Source: Amylostereum areolatum
Lineage: Eukaryota; Basidiomycota; Agaricomycetes; Russulales; Stereaceae
Length of the DNA: 64,000 nucleotides
Reading direction: 5' to 3'
NCBI GenBank assembly: GCA_012932865.1
Contig: SAXG01000048.1
Coordinates: 248,001-312,000, forward strand
The notes beneath the pieces were generated by a model, which saw nothing but the letters and a program-made list of their open reading frames with translations, had not been told where the DNA came from and ran no database searches. Positions 43,334 through 56,700 of this stretch are shown piece by piece. Numbering within the stretch: position 1 is the stretch's first letter; each line of letters begins with the position of its first letter. Both the position numbers and the translations under genes were made by a program.

Positions 43334-44549
43334 ATGTCATCCCTCACGGACCTCGTTATCTTCGACGAAATCTTAGTCTCGACGACAGCAGTCGGACATG
43401 TCAATGAAAGGCTGTACGTTTGGACAGATGGTCTTTATGGTACCTCAGTCTGGGCTCATCGCAAGCGCGCTGAATTGGCATATAACCCGAGGGTCGCACG
43501 CGACGTGGCGTCCAACGCAGCCAACAGGATGGGCGAGTCGCTGCCGTATTCGATTCCGCGCAACTACAAGGGCGAGAAAAAGGATTCTAGATTCACCAGC
43601 GACCAGCATCCACCGTTGCTCTTCAAAGTCACGGTATTCCGACTCCTCACTACGTCGATTGTCGTCGGAGCAGGCATATTCAAGACGGTTCAGGTGTATC
43701 GCGGAGAGACGACGGTTGCGACGGTGGATTGGGTGCTCGCGGTCATTATGGGTGTTCTGTGAGTGTGTCGTGCCGCCTGGTTCGAACAGACGCGAAGTTT
43801 ACAGTGGACGTATTCGCTTTTGCGTGTAGGATTTACTCGGGGACGAAATACGAACGTGTGAATTCCTCCTCCCTCCCGTGGGTTTTCCAGGACGATTATG
43901 GGTATGTGATCGTTCAACTGGTGAAATTCCTTGCCCTATGTGAGCACGCAGTGTTCCACCTTGCAGCCCCCGGATGACTGACCTTCACATCCGACAGCTT
44001 TGAGGAATACGATCTTGCTATCAGCCCCGATCATCTTGACCGCGCTGATGATGTCCCCGTTGGCCAACTTGCTCGTCGCTAAAGAACCGATCGCAGCCGA
44101 CGCTAGCAATTTCGAGATCGGAGTGGAGCTGGCAAAGATGTTTGTGTACTTCATCCTGGTGCCGGTTGGCTACACTTTCGCTATCTTCGCCTTGGGTCGA
44201 TCGGTGAGTTCTGTGATCTCTCCTAATACCGTGTCGCCTTGTTTGACCATCTCCAAACACAGGTCTCTCGGATGTATAAGGATCACATGCCTGCGACGTA
44301 CAAAGTCACAATCCAGAAGATAGTCGATACAGGTAGGTTTATCCTCCCTTCACCGCCCCTATTTCACAATGTGTTGTGGCAGTCATGCTCAAGCCATCGA
44401 CTGGATACACATTCTGCGAGGGACGTATGGATACGTGTGCTACGATCATAGGCTTTTTCGTAGGAGTGGCGGCCACTACGTGGTGTATGATGTTGTTTTT
44501 CTACGTTCCAGAAGGGTTGACGTCGGAGCCAGGGCCACCGCATCAGTAA
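43334..44549 (+). CDS. Hypothetical multi-pass membrane protein
   Basis: Exon 1 (43334-43758) encodes MSSLTDLVIFDEILVSTTAV through an amphipathic region (WTDGLYGTSVWAHRKRAELA) to a hydrophobic end (VATVDWVLAVIMGVL). Later exons give LLSAPIILTALMMSPLANLL, ELAKMFVYFILVPVGYTFAI, RMYKDHMPATYKVTIQKIVD and IIGFFVGVAATTWCMMLFFY, ending EGLTSEPGPPHQ at TAA 44549. At least four transmembrane segments and four short introns. Not assigned to a family. The exon between 43830 and 43910 is uncertain because two splice readings are possible. Confidence 0.6.
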
Positions 44550-45634
44550 AATACATTGTTCATACTACGCAGTGCTACAGATTGTAATGGGAGGGGGGGA
44601 TGAAAGACGTGCGAATTAACAGGAAACACACGACACAATATAACTTCAATACCAACGCGTCTTCTGAAGATTAGAGCCATCCACCAGCATCCACCAACAT
44701 CGACCGCGTCCCAGTCATTGGCACCCCACCTGATATGCGTGTCAAGAGTAAAGTGGGCCTTCACCTTGCTCGGCGCGCAACATCCCGCGCTATCTCATTT
44801 ACAACCATGCCATTGCATCTGCATCAATATGAACGAAGTGTGGATTCCTTGAAGCTATATTCCGTGCAATAAGTACATATATATATACGAAGGATGGTCC
44901 GTAGGGTGACCAAAGACAGCCTTCTGCACGTACCAGACCGTTATTTACGGCTCTGCGCAGTGCGCACGCGTATGTACAGTATTGATACATCAACGAAGCG
45001 TGCGCATGAGCAGGACTCAGGGAGAGGGAACGAGGCGGGCGGCGTTAGATGACACACGGTGATGAAGTAATACAAAAGAGGGCGAAGCACGTGCCTCTTA
45101 TAATTTTGCTGCGACGAATTACGGGCTGGAGAAACCTAGCTCGTTCCTCGCAAGGTAACCAGCCAGTGGTCGCGCTCAGCGCCAAGCGCCGGCTCCAGCC
45201 AAAAATCCTCCGCACTCGCAGTTCTGAGTAGTCTCCGTGGCTGACCGAACTCAGAAGATAGTCGTTCTGAGTATTCTGAGTTCGTATGACTCAACCTTGG
45301 CCGCAGGCTGTTAGGTTTGAGGGGAGAATTTCTCGTGGCAACAGACACAAGAGGACTGTGGTCATTTCGCATTCAATTACGAATCTGCGTTACCTGCCTG
45401 AAGTTTCCCGATTCCTCAGAGTTCTGTCAAGCGCCATCAACAGGTTTAATAGGCCTCGTACTCAACTTGAATTTGACGACGGGGAACTCGTATATTATGA
45501 CAGATCTGGGGAAAACAAGTAAGTGATCATTACAGCAGTGTCCCAATCGATATACTCACCAAGATACAGTAGCTGACTTTTGGACGCTCGGTTACACAGG
45601 ACGATGTTGGTATAAGGGAAAACGAATACACGGT
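44550..45634. other. Intergenic between convergent genes, with a small hairpin
   Basis: Short frames only. Holds a perfect 11 bp inverted repeat (45246-45284). No gene supported. Confidence 0.5.
45246..45284. repeat. Inverted repeat, 11 bp arms (CGAACTCAGAA)
   Basis: cgaactcagaa at 45246-45256 and ttctgagttcg at 45274-45284 with a 17-nt loop. Extra ttctgagta copies lie inside the loop and at about 45222. It sits at the 3' side of two convergent genes; possible hairpin or chance. Confidence 0.6.
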
Positions 45635-47356
45635 TCATTCGACCCACTCGAGAACCGGCACCAGGACCCTCGCCTCTGGCAACCGTAGAGGCGTCTCCAA
45701 GTGATCCTTGAACACCCTCGCGTCCAACTGCAAATATTGAGGGCTGCGACGCTCCGGATGCCCTATGCGGTGTTGTAAGCGCGCGCAGAGCATCTCTATG
45801 AGCGGACCCCACTCCAGCTGGTCGTGCCACGGATCTTTAGGATTGCGCTTTAACCGCAAGGTATGCAGCGCAGGCAATAAAAGCCCTGGTGTAGGGAGTG
45901 AAATCGCCCTGGATGGTCCCGCGTCATTTTCGTCCTCCTCGCGCCACGCCATGGACGGGTCGCCGAGCGCAGCCACCAGCGCCGGGTCCGGATTTTCCAA
46001 GTTGAGGGTGTGGACGTGGCGAAAGCCTGGGCGCTGAAGATAGACGACCCAATCGCTGCGCTGGTGCGACAACGTGCGGAGCGTGATACTTTGCATAACA
46101 TCGGCGTCGAGCGCGGAGGAGAGTCCGTAGAAAATTCTCGTAACATAGTATGGTCCGGTTTGTGGGGGAAAGGATAGATGCACACGGGCGTGCTTATTCC
46201 CGATGAAAGGAGGTCGAGACGAACAGAGGGATATGGGTCTCTGGGATTCTTCTTTGCCGAGCACGATGGAGAGGTTGTGTGTTCGATCAGAAACTTGTGA
46301 GATCCCCAGACCAAGGGCGGCGTGCGATGACTGATCTGGCTGTTGGATGAACTCGGCGATGACTTGAAAGAGCTTTTTGTACAGGGGATACGAATCCGTC
46401 TGAGGCAGGTCCGGTCGGACGATCAACTCGGTCAATGCAGGGTATGAAAGTATGCGCAGAAATGCGAGGGATCGGGTTAGAGGACCAACGAGGTGCATCG
46501 AACGCAGGGCCTGCATCATGACATTAAAATCCCACGGAAGACGCATCATATCGGGGATGACATGGGCGAAACGTAGAATCTCGAGAGCCGGTGATCCCCT
46601 CAAAATGTCGAAGAATTGGATGAGCGATGGTCGATCGTCGTCTGGGAGCGGGGGAGTGAGCAAAATGGTTAAATGAGTGAGAGAGATTGCAGTCCACGGG
46701 ATGAAGCAATTTCGTAGAGAAAGGAATGTGAGACGGGGGGCCACAATTGGTTGGCGGGCGTAGTCTTCCGCGGCCACGCGCAATTGGGACGTATCGAGGT
46801 CGACCTCCCGAAGGTTTGGCAAGGTGCGACCGGAAAGGGTGTTGAGGCGCGAGACCACACCCCAGTGCGTTGCCTCTGACACACGCAGGAGTGCGACGCG
46901 TTCAGCTTCGTCCCGCACGACATCCGTCGTTTCGGGTCCGTATGGGCGATATGGAGTTTCAAAGACATATACGTTCAGCGGGAATGTACCTGCATATCGC
47001 AGCATAGTGTCCAAAGCTCGGGGAAGCGTGCCAATATGACGGGCCCAGATTCTAGGCAGACGAAATAGGAGGTTTCTCCACGTTTGGCATACATGGGAGA
47101 GTCGAACCCAACCGAGATTCCCCCCCGCTCGAGGTTGCGAAGAAATAGGTCGTCCGCTGTCTGAGATGATGGGGGGTTGGGGCGGATCGATGTCGGATAC
47201 GTAGTGCATGACTTCGCCAATGACTTCGAGGGGAATGTGGGAGATTGCGGTATAGGTATTTCTGCGCGCTGTGAATTCAAGTAAGATTTGCTTGAGCTCC
47301 TCGATGTCATGGTCGATATGTTCTGCGACTTGGCGTCGAATGGCTCCGGAAATCAT
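45635..47356 (-). CDS. F-box protein
   Basis: An intronless frame of 573 residues from ATG at 47356. The N-terminal helix HIDHDIEELKQILLEF is followed by an F-box-like motif AISHIPLEVIGEVMHYV, then VRLSHVCQTWRNLLFRLP with the trailing IW. The rest is Leu-rich with loose LRR-like blocks (LPNLREVDLDTSQLRVAAED, APRLTFLSLRNCFIP, SPALEILRFAHVIPDM, GFRHVHTLNLENPDPA). It would serve as the substrate-recognition subunit of an SCF ubiquitin ligase through Skp1 (family knowledge). Sequence is clearly different from the F-box gene at 24167-26050, so they are not recent duplicates. Confidence 0.85.
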   Translation of the reverse strand: MISGAIRRQVAEHIDHDIEELKQILLEFTARRNTYTAISHIPLEVIGEVMHYVSDIDPPQPPIISDSGRPISSQPRAGGNLGWVRLSHVCQTWRNLLFRLPRIWARHIGTLPRALDTMLRYAGTFPLNVYVFETPYRPYGPETTDVVRDEAERVALLRVSEATHWGVVSRLNTLSGRTLPNLREVDLDTSQLRVAAEDYARQPIVAPRLTFLSLRNCFIPWTAISLTHLTILLTPPLPDDDRPSLIQFFDILRGSPALEILRFAHVIPDMMRLPWDFNVMMQALRSMHLVGPLTRSLAFLRILSYPALTELIVRPDLPQTDSYPLYKKLFQVIAEFIQQPDQSSHAALGLGISQVSDRTHNLSIVLGKEESQRPISLCSSRPPFIGNKHARVHLSFPPQTGPYYVTRIFYGLSSALDADVMQSITLRTLSHQRSDWVVYLQRPGFRHVHTLNLENPDPALVAALGDPSMAWREEDENDAGPSRAISLPTPGLLLPALHTLRLKRNPKDPWHDQLEWGPLIEMLCARLQHRIGHPERRSPQYLQLDARVFKDHLETPLRLPEARVLVPVLEWVE

Positions 47357-48860
47357 AGAGGGAATGCGATCAGCGCCAATTTCAATGGCTCTTGTCTGAG
47401 CGGCGGCTTTCCAGTAGTTCGGTCTACATGACCAGTACGAGACAGGTGGATAGTATAGTGAATAAGGACACAGCTATACGATATAGCGACGAACACTTAC
47501 TGTCCGCCGCTTCCCAGGTCGATTGCATTTGCCGCACTTGTGGTGTTTTCGAGGACCATTGTTCTGCTCGCAGTCTCAGTCGAGGCCAAAGCCCCGCTCA
47601 GTGCACTCGCAAATCACGTCCTTCGGAACAGCTACTGATACAGTTATCCTAACCTTGAAGCTTGGTGTCGATGAACGTCGAAGTGCAAACCGAAACAAAG
47701 GTTGGCGCTGGCGGCGACAAACATGTCTAGACTTCCCACGGATTTAGTCTACTTTTACTCGCGATAACCTTGTCGAGAGTTCGGTCAGCCGGTGGTCGGC
47801 ATATCATGTGACGTCTCTTTTCGAACACCGACCGCCTTACAGCTACAGTGCTAACCTGCAAACATAATCTTAGTATATTCTTTCCTGAGGTCTCCTCGTC
47901 CTTCTACATCAGCATCAGCGTCGTTTGGGATCCACCGAGGGTGTACAAGGATGTACATCGCTACTTCCGGGTCAGGATCCCAGGATTCTCGTCAGCAGAA
48001 TCAGGATGACTTTTAGTAGTAAGTTCTCTTCGTCTGTATGCATCCCTCGCCGCCGTTTCCTCCTCTTCCAAACACGTAACATTGGCACCAGGCCCTCTGG
48101 CACTTGCCCGTTTATCCCATTCTTTTGCTGATCCTCACGCAATCATGCTACACGCACTTTCTCCTCCAGCTATCAACCTCAAACCCTGTCCGCCTCCCTT
48201 GGCCCCATCGACAGGACTCACCCACTCGGGACTCACTTCTTCCACCCTCTTCGAGGAGACATTGGTCGGCGCGGACCAACACGAGCTCATGACATATGCC
48301 CACGCGCGGGACATACTCGAGCAGAACCTTGTCGAGAGGGTTACCCCGCGCTCTACCAGGCGAACCCATCCCTGGGTCTCTCGACGTGACCTTTCGCGCG
48401 CGCAAATGCTTGTTTCTCCTTCAGCATCGCTTCCTCCTCGTCCCAGCTTATTCATATCCGAATCGAAGAAAGTTCCCGCCCCTCAATTTCCCTGCAAACA
48501 TCCCGCCTTCAAGCTTCAAGCTTCAAGCTCCAGGATTCAAGGTCGATGGCTCAGCCTCTACTACTAATTTAGCAGCATCTGTTGCTGTACCCTTCGGCTA
48601 CTACACAGACACCTCAGCTCATTGTGCAGGCTGTGAACCCACTGTAGACACCACCTGTACTGTAGATATCAAATCATATTTTCATATTTTCAGGTTATTG
48701 TTTGGATAAGCCTCAACATTTCGTGAGAAGTTCGGCAAAGCTCGGCTGACCGAACTCTCGACAACGACGCGCGAGTGATAGCAAACGTCTGATGAGAGGA
48801 TCCCGAGGTACGAGGGTTGACTCCATCGACGTCTGCTTTAGGAGACTACACGGATTCAAG
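47357..48860. other. Intergenic, no gene supported
   Basis: A 161-codon plus-strand frame (48082-48567) is Pro/Ser-rich without a recognisable domain. Its 3' part contains the cttcaagcttcaagctt tandem (about 48508-48530) that also occurs in other intergenic regions, so it is more likely not coding. The rest has only short frames. Confidence 0.4.
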
Positions 48861-50428
48861 ATGTCCAACTCACCAGAAACAATCATGACTCTCACCCTTG
48901 CTCCTCCCTTCCAAGCTCCCCAAAAGGCGATCCTGATTCCGGAGCAACTCAATGCTTTTCAGACATCAAAGACCCATGCCGATATTGTGCAATACATCAC
49001 TATCCTGAACGACGCCGTGATCGGGGTGAAGCTTACGGACGAGTGCAGCTTGTCTCCGGTGCGCCTCTGTCGGGTTCTTTCCGTATAGCTTGAGGGCTGA
49101 GCAGTTTTGTTGGGTTGAAGGGAGCAGCCGCAGTTCTGGATGTACTGGAGAAAGTGGAGGGTTTGGCAAGGGAGACACCGCCGGTGGACAATAAAGCATC
49201 AAGGTTTGGGAACCCGGCATTTAGGACGTTTTATGACAAGGTCCAAGAGGTGTGTTCCCGCCCTTCCACCCTTGATCAAGTTGTTTAATTTCGCCTGAAC
49301 AGGCATCGAGGGCGTTGCATGAGACGCTGCCCGGGATTCCTGGGGAGGCGATCGAAGAGGTGTCTCCGTACTTCAATGAGGCGTGGGGGAATCGGAACCG
49401 GATCGACTATGGGAGTGGGATGGAGCTGAACTTTTTATGCTGGCTGTGAGTGTCCTATATCTCATTTTTGTTAGGAAGACTCACTCATGGGGGGCTCTTT
49501 TTAGGATCTGTTTGGAACGCCTGGGGGTGCTGCAGAAGAGTGATCATGTTGGGTTGGTCGTGCGCGTGTTTTGGAGGTCAGTTCTTTTGGGTCGGCTTTT
49601 ATGTGTTCGTGGGCTGACCATAGGATCAGGTATATCCAGGTCATGAGGACGCTGCAGTCGACGTACTGGCTCGAGCCTGCGGGGTCACACGGCGTGTGGG
49701 GCTTGGACGATTATCATTTCTTGCCATTCTTGTTTGGATCGGCCCAGCTACGAGGTGCGTCACTTTATTTCCTACTTTGATGAATGCCGTGCGATGATTT
49801 TGAAGGGCATAAGTATCTGCGACCGAAGTCAATCCACGACAGTGAGGTTGTGGACGAGTTCGCGAAGGACTACATGTATCTGGCTTGCATTAAGTTTATC
49901 AACTCGGTAGGTGTCTCACTGCCTTTTGACTCCCAGGACTCTAACAATGCGTGTGCCTTTGTAGGTCAAGACGGCATCTCTGCGATGGCACTCTCCCATG
50001 CTGGACGATATATCGGCGGTACATCCCCTGACGTCATTACTGTCCATCCGCTTTGCTCAACCTCGTTCTCGCAGGTCAAAACATGGGAAAAAGTCAACCA
50101 TGGCATGATCAAAATGTATCTTGCGGAGGTCCTGGGCAAGCTTCCCGTCATCCAGCATTTCCTGTTCGGCACCATCCTACCGTACGACGGGCCTGCACTT
50201 CCCGCGTCGTCCGTGGATGCAAACGATCCCCATTTTGGACATGCGCACGCACACGGGAACGGCGAGCTTGGGGGTGCGGGGCAGAAGGAGGTCGGTTGGG
50301 GCGACTGCTGTGGGATCCCGGTCCCATCCGTATTCGCAGCAGCGCATGCAGAAAAGGGAAAGCAGGCGGTTTTGGGAGGGCTCCCGCTAGCCAGTGGCCC
50401 AGGAGTTCGACCCGTTCCCTTCGACTAG
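48861..50428 (+). CDS. RRD1: PP2A activator / peptidyl-prolyl isomerase (PTPA, Rrd1 type)
   Basis: A cytosolic/nuclear phosphotyrosyl phosphatase activator, which reactivates PP2A and PP2A-like phosphatases and has prolyl isomerase activity. Exon 1 starts [17 protein letters not shown] and contains [20 protein letters not shown]. Further exons give [98 protein letters not shown] and PVIQHFLFG. The C-terminal [20 protein letters not shown] extension is the Rrd1 rather than Rrd2 pattern as I know the family. The conserved YGSGHE-like motif reads YGSGMELNF. At least six short introns. Same strand as the chitin synthase that follows 370 bp downstream. Confidence 0.9.
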
Positions 50429-50798
50429 CGCTGCTTGGTTGGTAGACCGATTTGTGTGACCTATTGTACATGTATCTGGAGCACGTATCGCTTCACTATG
50501 TAATACTTCATGGCATTGGCCCTCTAGCAATACAAAGGATAGCAATTGGATTGACGGGGAGTGGGTCGCCGTGGGAGCAGAGCCTTTGGAGCCGTGACCA
50601 CGTTGTCATCCCGGCGTTTGCCGACTGAGACCCTCAGCCCGCGGCTGTTCGTCCCTTTGAACTTTCGTCACTTTTTCCCTCGTCGCCAACGAGGCCCACG
50701 ACGACGACGACCCCGACGACTGCCGGCAATAGCATCGACTCCATAGATCTCTAGCTGAACACCTCCACTCTCTTCTTAATCCCTCGGTCTTGCCCACC
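50429..50798 (+). promoter_or_regulatory. Intergenic, promoter side of chitin synthase
   Basis: 370 bp between the RRD1 stop and the chitin synthase start. CT-rich stretches near 50640-50700 and 50755-50795 precede the ATG. No TATA box recognised. Confidence 0.35.
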
Positions 50799-53700
50799 AT
50801 GAACAGGCAGTCGACAGTGCTGCATCAGCAGCTCGAAGCTGTCACCGACCTCTCCCAACTCTCCTCCATCTCAGACGATGTGATCGTCTCGTGCCTTCGC
50901 GAGCGGTTCCTGTCCGACAATATCTACACCAACATCGGGACATCTTCCCTCGTCGCCGTTAACCCTCACAAGTATGTTCCCAGCAACGCCGACTCGGTCA
51001 TGCACAAGTACGCCGCCGAATATCGCAACACCATCGAGGGCGTGGACCGCTTGCCACCGCACATATTTCAGCTCGCGAACAATGCATACTACCACATGCG
51101 GAGGACCACGCAGGACCAGTCGATCTTACTCAGGTGAGTCTCCACTCGTGCCTTCCTGCGTCGCTGAGCTAAGCGCTGTATTTCCCTCAGCGGCGAGACG
51201 GGCAGCGGCAAGTCAGAGAACCGTCGGCTGGCCATCAAAAGTATCCTCGAGCTCAGCGTGAGCAACCCTGGCAAGAAGGGATCCAAGCTAGCACACCAGC
51301 TCCCTGCCGCCGAGTTCGTTCTCGAGTCGTTCGGTAGCGCTCGCACGCTCTTCAACGGCAATGCTTCCCGCTTCGGAAAGTACACAGAGCTCCAGTTCTC
51401 CGACCGTGGTCGCTTGTCCGGTGTGAAGACCCTCGATTACTACCTCGAACGCAACCGCGTCGCTGGGGCACCTTCGGGCGAACGCAACTTCCATATCTTT
51501 TACTACCTCGTTGCCGGCGCGTCACCAGAGGAGCGTCAGCACATGCATCTTTTGGACAAAACCACTTTCCGATACCTTGGTCAGCGCGGCGTTCCCCTCA
51601 CCCGCCAGAACGTCCGCGACGACGACGCCCTGCGCTTTGATCAATTGAAGGTCGCCCTCAAGAATGTTGGGTTCTCCAAGCGGCACGTGGCGCAGACCTG
51701 TCAGCTTGTCGCCGCCATCCTCCACCTCGGCAACCTCGAGTTTACCATTGACCGCAGTCGGGACGAGGATGCTGCCGTCGTTCGTAACACGGATGTGCTC
51801 GCTATCGTAGCCGAGTTCTTAGGTGTCACCACCTCCGCCCTCGAGACCGCGCTTTCCTACCGCACCAAGCTTGTCAAGAAGGAGCTTTGCACTGTGTTCC
51901 TCGACCCCGATGGCGCTTCCGACAACAGGGACGACCTGGCGAAGACCCTCTATTCTCTCTTGTTCGCGTGGTTGAACGAGCACATCAACGAACGCCTCTG
52001 CCGCGACGACTTCACCACGTTCATCGGGCTCTTCGACCTTCCCGGCCCTCAGAACCTCACCAGCCGACCAAACTCACTCGATCAGTTCTGCATCAACTAC
52101 GCGAACGAGCGTATGCTGAATTTCGTCCAGAAGAGGCTTTTCGAGAGCCATGTGGCGGAGTACAACAGCGAGGGCATCGCGCGCTTCGTCCCCCAGGTTC
52201 CTTACTTCGACAACACGGAATGTGTGCGACTCCTTCACAATAAGCCCGGCGGGCTCATCCACATCATGGACGATCAGGCCCGCCGTGCGCCCAGGAAGAC
52301 AGACCACACGATGGTGGAGGCCTTCGGCAAGCGCTGGGGCAATCACTCCTCCTTCAAGGTTGGCGCCATGGACCGCGCTGGCTTCCCCACCTTCACGGTC
52401 AACCACTTCAACGGTCCTGTGACTTACACGTCGGAGGGCTTCCTTGAGCGCAATGTCGATGCTCTTAACCCTGATTTCGTCTCCCTTCTGCGCGGCAACA
52501 CTCACACCGAGGGTCCTGAAGGCGGATCCATCAACCCCTTCGTCCGCGGTCTCTTCTCTGGAAAGGCGATTGCGACGCAGATGCACCCACGCAACGAGGA
52601 TACCATCGTTTCCGCGCAACAGCCCGTCAAGCCTATGCGTACTCCTTCGACTCGTCGCAAAAACACCGTCAAGCGCCAGCCTACACTGGGCGGCATCGAT
52701 GAGAAGGGCGGCGAAGAGGAGGACACCGGACCTACGACTGGCAACCCGTGCATCGCGGGCGAGTTCCGCTCTGCGCTCGACACCTTGTTCGAAACTCTTG
52801 AGGAAACGCAGACGTGGTACGTGTTCTGCGTGAACCCGAACGACTCGCAGCTTCCGAACCAGCTCGAGGGACGCGCGGTCAAGGGCCAGATCCGCAGCTA
52901 CGGTCTACCGGAGATCGCGCGGCGCTGTGTGAACGTGTTTGAGGTCGGGATGACGCCGCGCGAGTTCTGCGACCGCTATAGGGAACAGATCGCCGGGGCT
53001 GGCGTGGTGGAGGGAGACACGAGGGAGCAAATCGATCAGGCAAGGAGCGTGCTAGATCTTCAGGATAAAGATCTTGTCCTTGGGCAGTACAAGGTCAGTC
53101 GGGTCTTCTAGTTGTGTGGCCCGTCAACTGATAAATGTGTTCAGGTGTTCTTATCCCAAGTCGCCTTTCACAAGCTTGACGACTATCTCCGTGCCAAGGA
53201 TACCGATGAACTCAAGCGCCACCGCATGCGTGACGCTGAGGTCGAAGCCGGTCTTGATCCCCGAGGCATGGCAGACCCATATGCCCCCTATCGCAGCCCC
53301 GAAACCGAGGGTGATGCATTCTCGGACCCTTACCCTACGGGCTACAACAACGAGCAGTTCAACCAATCAAGCCAGGCCATCCCTCTCGTGGCTAACGCGT
53401 CTCCGTTCCAACGGGCGGACATGTATGGTGACTACGACGACCGCCAATCCCTTAGGAGTGACGATTTCGACGGTCGCAGTCGCTTGACGAGCAACCGCGA
53501 CGAGACCATGTCGATCGCGACCGAGTCTTACGCGCCCTCGAGGAACATGTTTCAGAATGCGGACAAGAAGGCGTTGTTGGAGCGAGAAGCGCTGCCTGGG
53601 GAGGTGCAAGACGGCGAGACGGCCGAGGTTCTCAAGGAGAGTTCCGCGCGTCGGCGCTGGGTCGCACTCTGTTGGATCCTGACCTGGTGGGTGCCGAACC

Positions 53701-56700
53701 CCTTCCTCAAGTGGTTCGGCCGCATGAAGCGTATGGACGTCCGGCAAGCCTGGCGCGAAAAGCTCGCGCTCAACATGCTCATCTGGTTTATCTGCGCATG
53801 CGCGACCTTCGTCATCGTCTTCCTCGGTAACCTCATCTGTCCCAAGGAGCATGTGTTCAGCACAGGAGAGTTGTCATCACACACTTCCGACAACGACGCG
53901 GACAACGTTTACGTTGCGATCCGGGGCGAAGTCTTTGATCTGACGGACATCGCGGCGACGCACACCCGCCTCGTCCCCGTCGTGGACCAAAAGTCGATAT
54001 ACAAGTATGGTGGCACTATCGCGGACGATCTCTTCCCAGTTCAGGTGTGTACCAGTTTCTTTGTTGCCTTGATTTGGTCCTGATTCTTATTCTTGCGATA
54101 GGTCAGCGCCCTTTGCAATGGTGTTGACGGCACCGTCAGCCCTTACGTATACCTCAACTTCGACAATAACACGGACACAAACTCGCAATACCACGACTTC
54201 CGCATCTTCACGAAAGACTACCGTCCGGATTGGTACTGGGAAAGCATGACGGTCATGCGCTGGAATAACCGCCTTGGTTTCGTCGGGTACACCCCCAAGG
54301 AGATCAAGAACATGGCTAACAACAAACGCTCCGTCGGTATCTACAACGGCCTCATTTATGACATTACCGACTACATCAACTTCCCTCCTGGTCTCAAGGC
54401 GCAGGATGGGCAATCGCCGCCCTCCGCATCGACAGACTTCCTGGATCAAAGCGTCCTTGACGTTTTCCAGTTCAACTCCGGCCAGGATATCACGAACCGG
54501 CTGGACAATCTCAATGTCGACTCGGATACCTTGGCGCGGCAGAAGGTCTGCCTCCGGAACCTGTTTACGATCGGCAAGGTGGACAACCGGAATTCGACAC
54601 AATGCCAGTTCTCCAAATACCTTCTCCTTGCCCTCTCGATCATGTTCGTTACCGTCATCCTCTTCAAGTTCATTGGTTCGGTCAACTTCGGCGGCGCGCG
54701 TGCTCCCGAAGACCACGACAAATTCGTCATTTGCCAAGTGCCTTGTTATACAGAGGGCGAGTCGTCTCTTCGCAAGACAATTGATTCCCTGGCGGAGCTC
54801 AAGTACGATGATAAGCGCAAGCTGCTCGTCGTCATCTGCGATGGCATGATTGTTGGCTCCGGTAACGACAAACCCACGCCCCGCATCGTGTTGGACATCC
54901 TCGGCGCTGATCCGAATCAGGACCCTGAGCCGCTCAGCTTCCAGTCATTGGGCGAGGGTGCGAAGCAGCATAACATGGGCAAGGTTTACTCCGGGCTGTA
55001 CGAAGTTCATGGACACGTCGTTCCGTACTTGGTCGTCGCGAAGGTTGGCAAACCCACGGAGCGGTCAAGGCCTGGCAACCGCGGAAAGCGAGACTCTCAG
55101 ATTTTGCTCATGCGTTTCTTCAACCGGGTTAGTAAAACGCGCTCTCTTCACAGTCTGCGGGCTAATTCGCGGTTTAGGTACACTTCAACTCGCCTATGAG
55201 CCCTTTGGAACTGGAAATGTACCATCAGATCAAGAACGTTATCGGTGTCAACCCAACCTTCTATGAGTACATCTTCACGGTCGACGCCGATACCACGGTC
55301 GAACCTATGTCTGTCAACCGCCTCATCTCTGCGTAAGTCTATCCCCCTTCACAGCCCTTCGCGACTTGCTTACCTTTGGTTTTTTCAGTATGATTCACGA
55401 CAAGAAGCTCATCGGCGTTTGTGGAGAGACAGAGCTCGCCAACGCGAAACAGTCCATCGTGACGATGATGCAAGTCTACGAATATTTCCTCTCCCACCAC
55501 CTGGCCAAGGCGTTTGAGTCCTTGTTCGGATCCGTCACATGTCTTCCTGGTTGTTTCACTCTCTACCGCTTGCGGACGCCGGACACGCACAAGCCCATAT
55601 TGGTCGGCACGCAACTCGTTGAAGACTACTCGGAGAACCGCGTCGACACCTTGCACATGAAGAACCTGCTCCACCTCGGAGAAGATCGATACCTCACAAC
55701 ACTCCTCCTGAAGCACTACCCGCTCTTCAAGACCCAGTTCGTCCGCGATGCGCACGCGTACACTGTTGCTCCGGACGACTGGAAGGTTCTGCTGTCGCAG
55801 CGTCGCCGCTGGATCAACTCGACCGTCCACAACCTTGGTGAACTTATCTTCCTGGACAAGCTTTGCGGTTTCTGCTGTTTCTCCATGCGCTTCATTGTCT
55901 TGATCGACCTCGTGTCGACGTTGACGGCGCCGGTTACCGTGGCTTATGTACGTTCTTTTGGTTTGTCGTTGAAGGAGACGTTGACGCTAACGGTTGGCCT
56001 TAGATCGCATACTTGATCTACCTCGCCGCTTCTGGCCACCACATCGAGACCATCTCGCTCGTTCTTATCGCCGCGGTATATGCCCTGCAAGCCTTGGTGT
56101 TCATCCTTCGCCGCAAGTGGGACATGATTGGGTGGATGGTCTTCTACATCATCTCCATTCCGATATTCTCTTTCCTTCTCCCGCTTTATTCCTTCTGGCG
56201 TATGGACGATTTCTCATGGGGTTCGACACGTATCGTGTTGGGTGAAGCCGGCAAGAAGCTCATTGTTCACGTACGTTTTTTCCACTGGGTTGTTGTGCAG
56301 TCGCTTATACGGTGTTTTCATAGGACGAGGGCAAGTTCGATCCACGGAGTATCCCCCTCAAGTCATGGACAGACTACGTGAGTCTCAGCTGACGTTTCGA
56401 GGCCTGGCGGTATCTGATACTCCGATAGGAAAACGAACTTTGGGACAAGGAATCCAACCACAGCATCGGGTCCTGGGTGCCTCCTACCAAGCTCAAGAAC
56501 GATGGCTACGCAGAGTCTCTGGGCCCAACCGCGTCTCTCTATGGGCGCGAGACGTATTACGAGCCCGCGATGCCTGCAACTCGCAGCTTCTCACCATCGC
56601 CGTCTCAAATGGGCTTCGGCATGCCTCCTCCAGGGTACCAGTCAGGGCGGGGCACGCCCGTCGGTGGCTACGGCCAACAAAACCCTTTCGCCCAGCAATC

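Noticed and set aside
48082..48567. 161-codon Pro/Ser-rich plus-strand frame
   Set aside because: Contains the dispersed cttcaagctt repeat and no domain-like segment; more likely intergenic.
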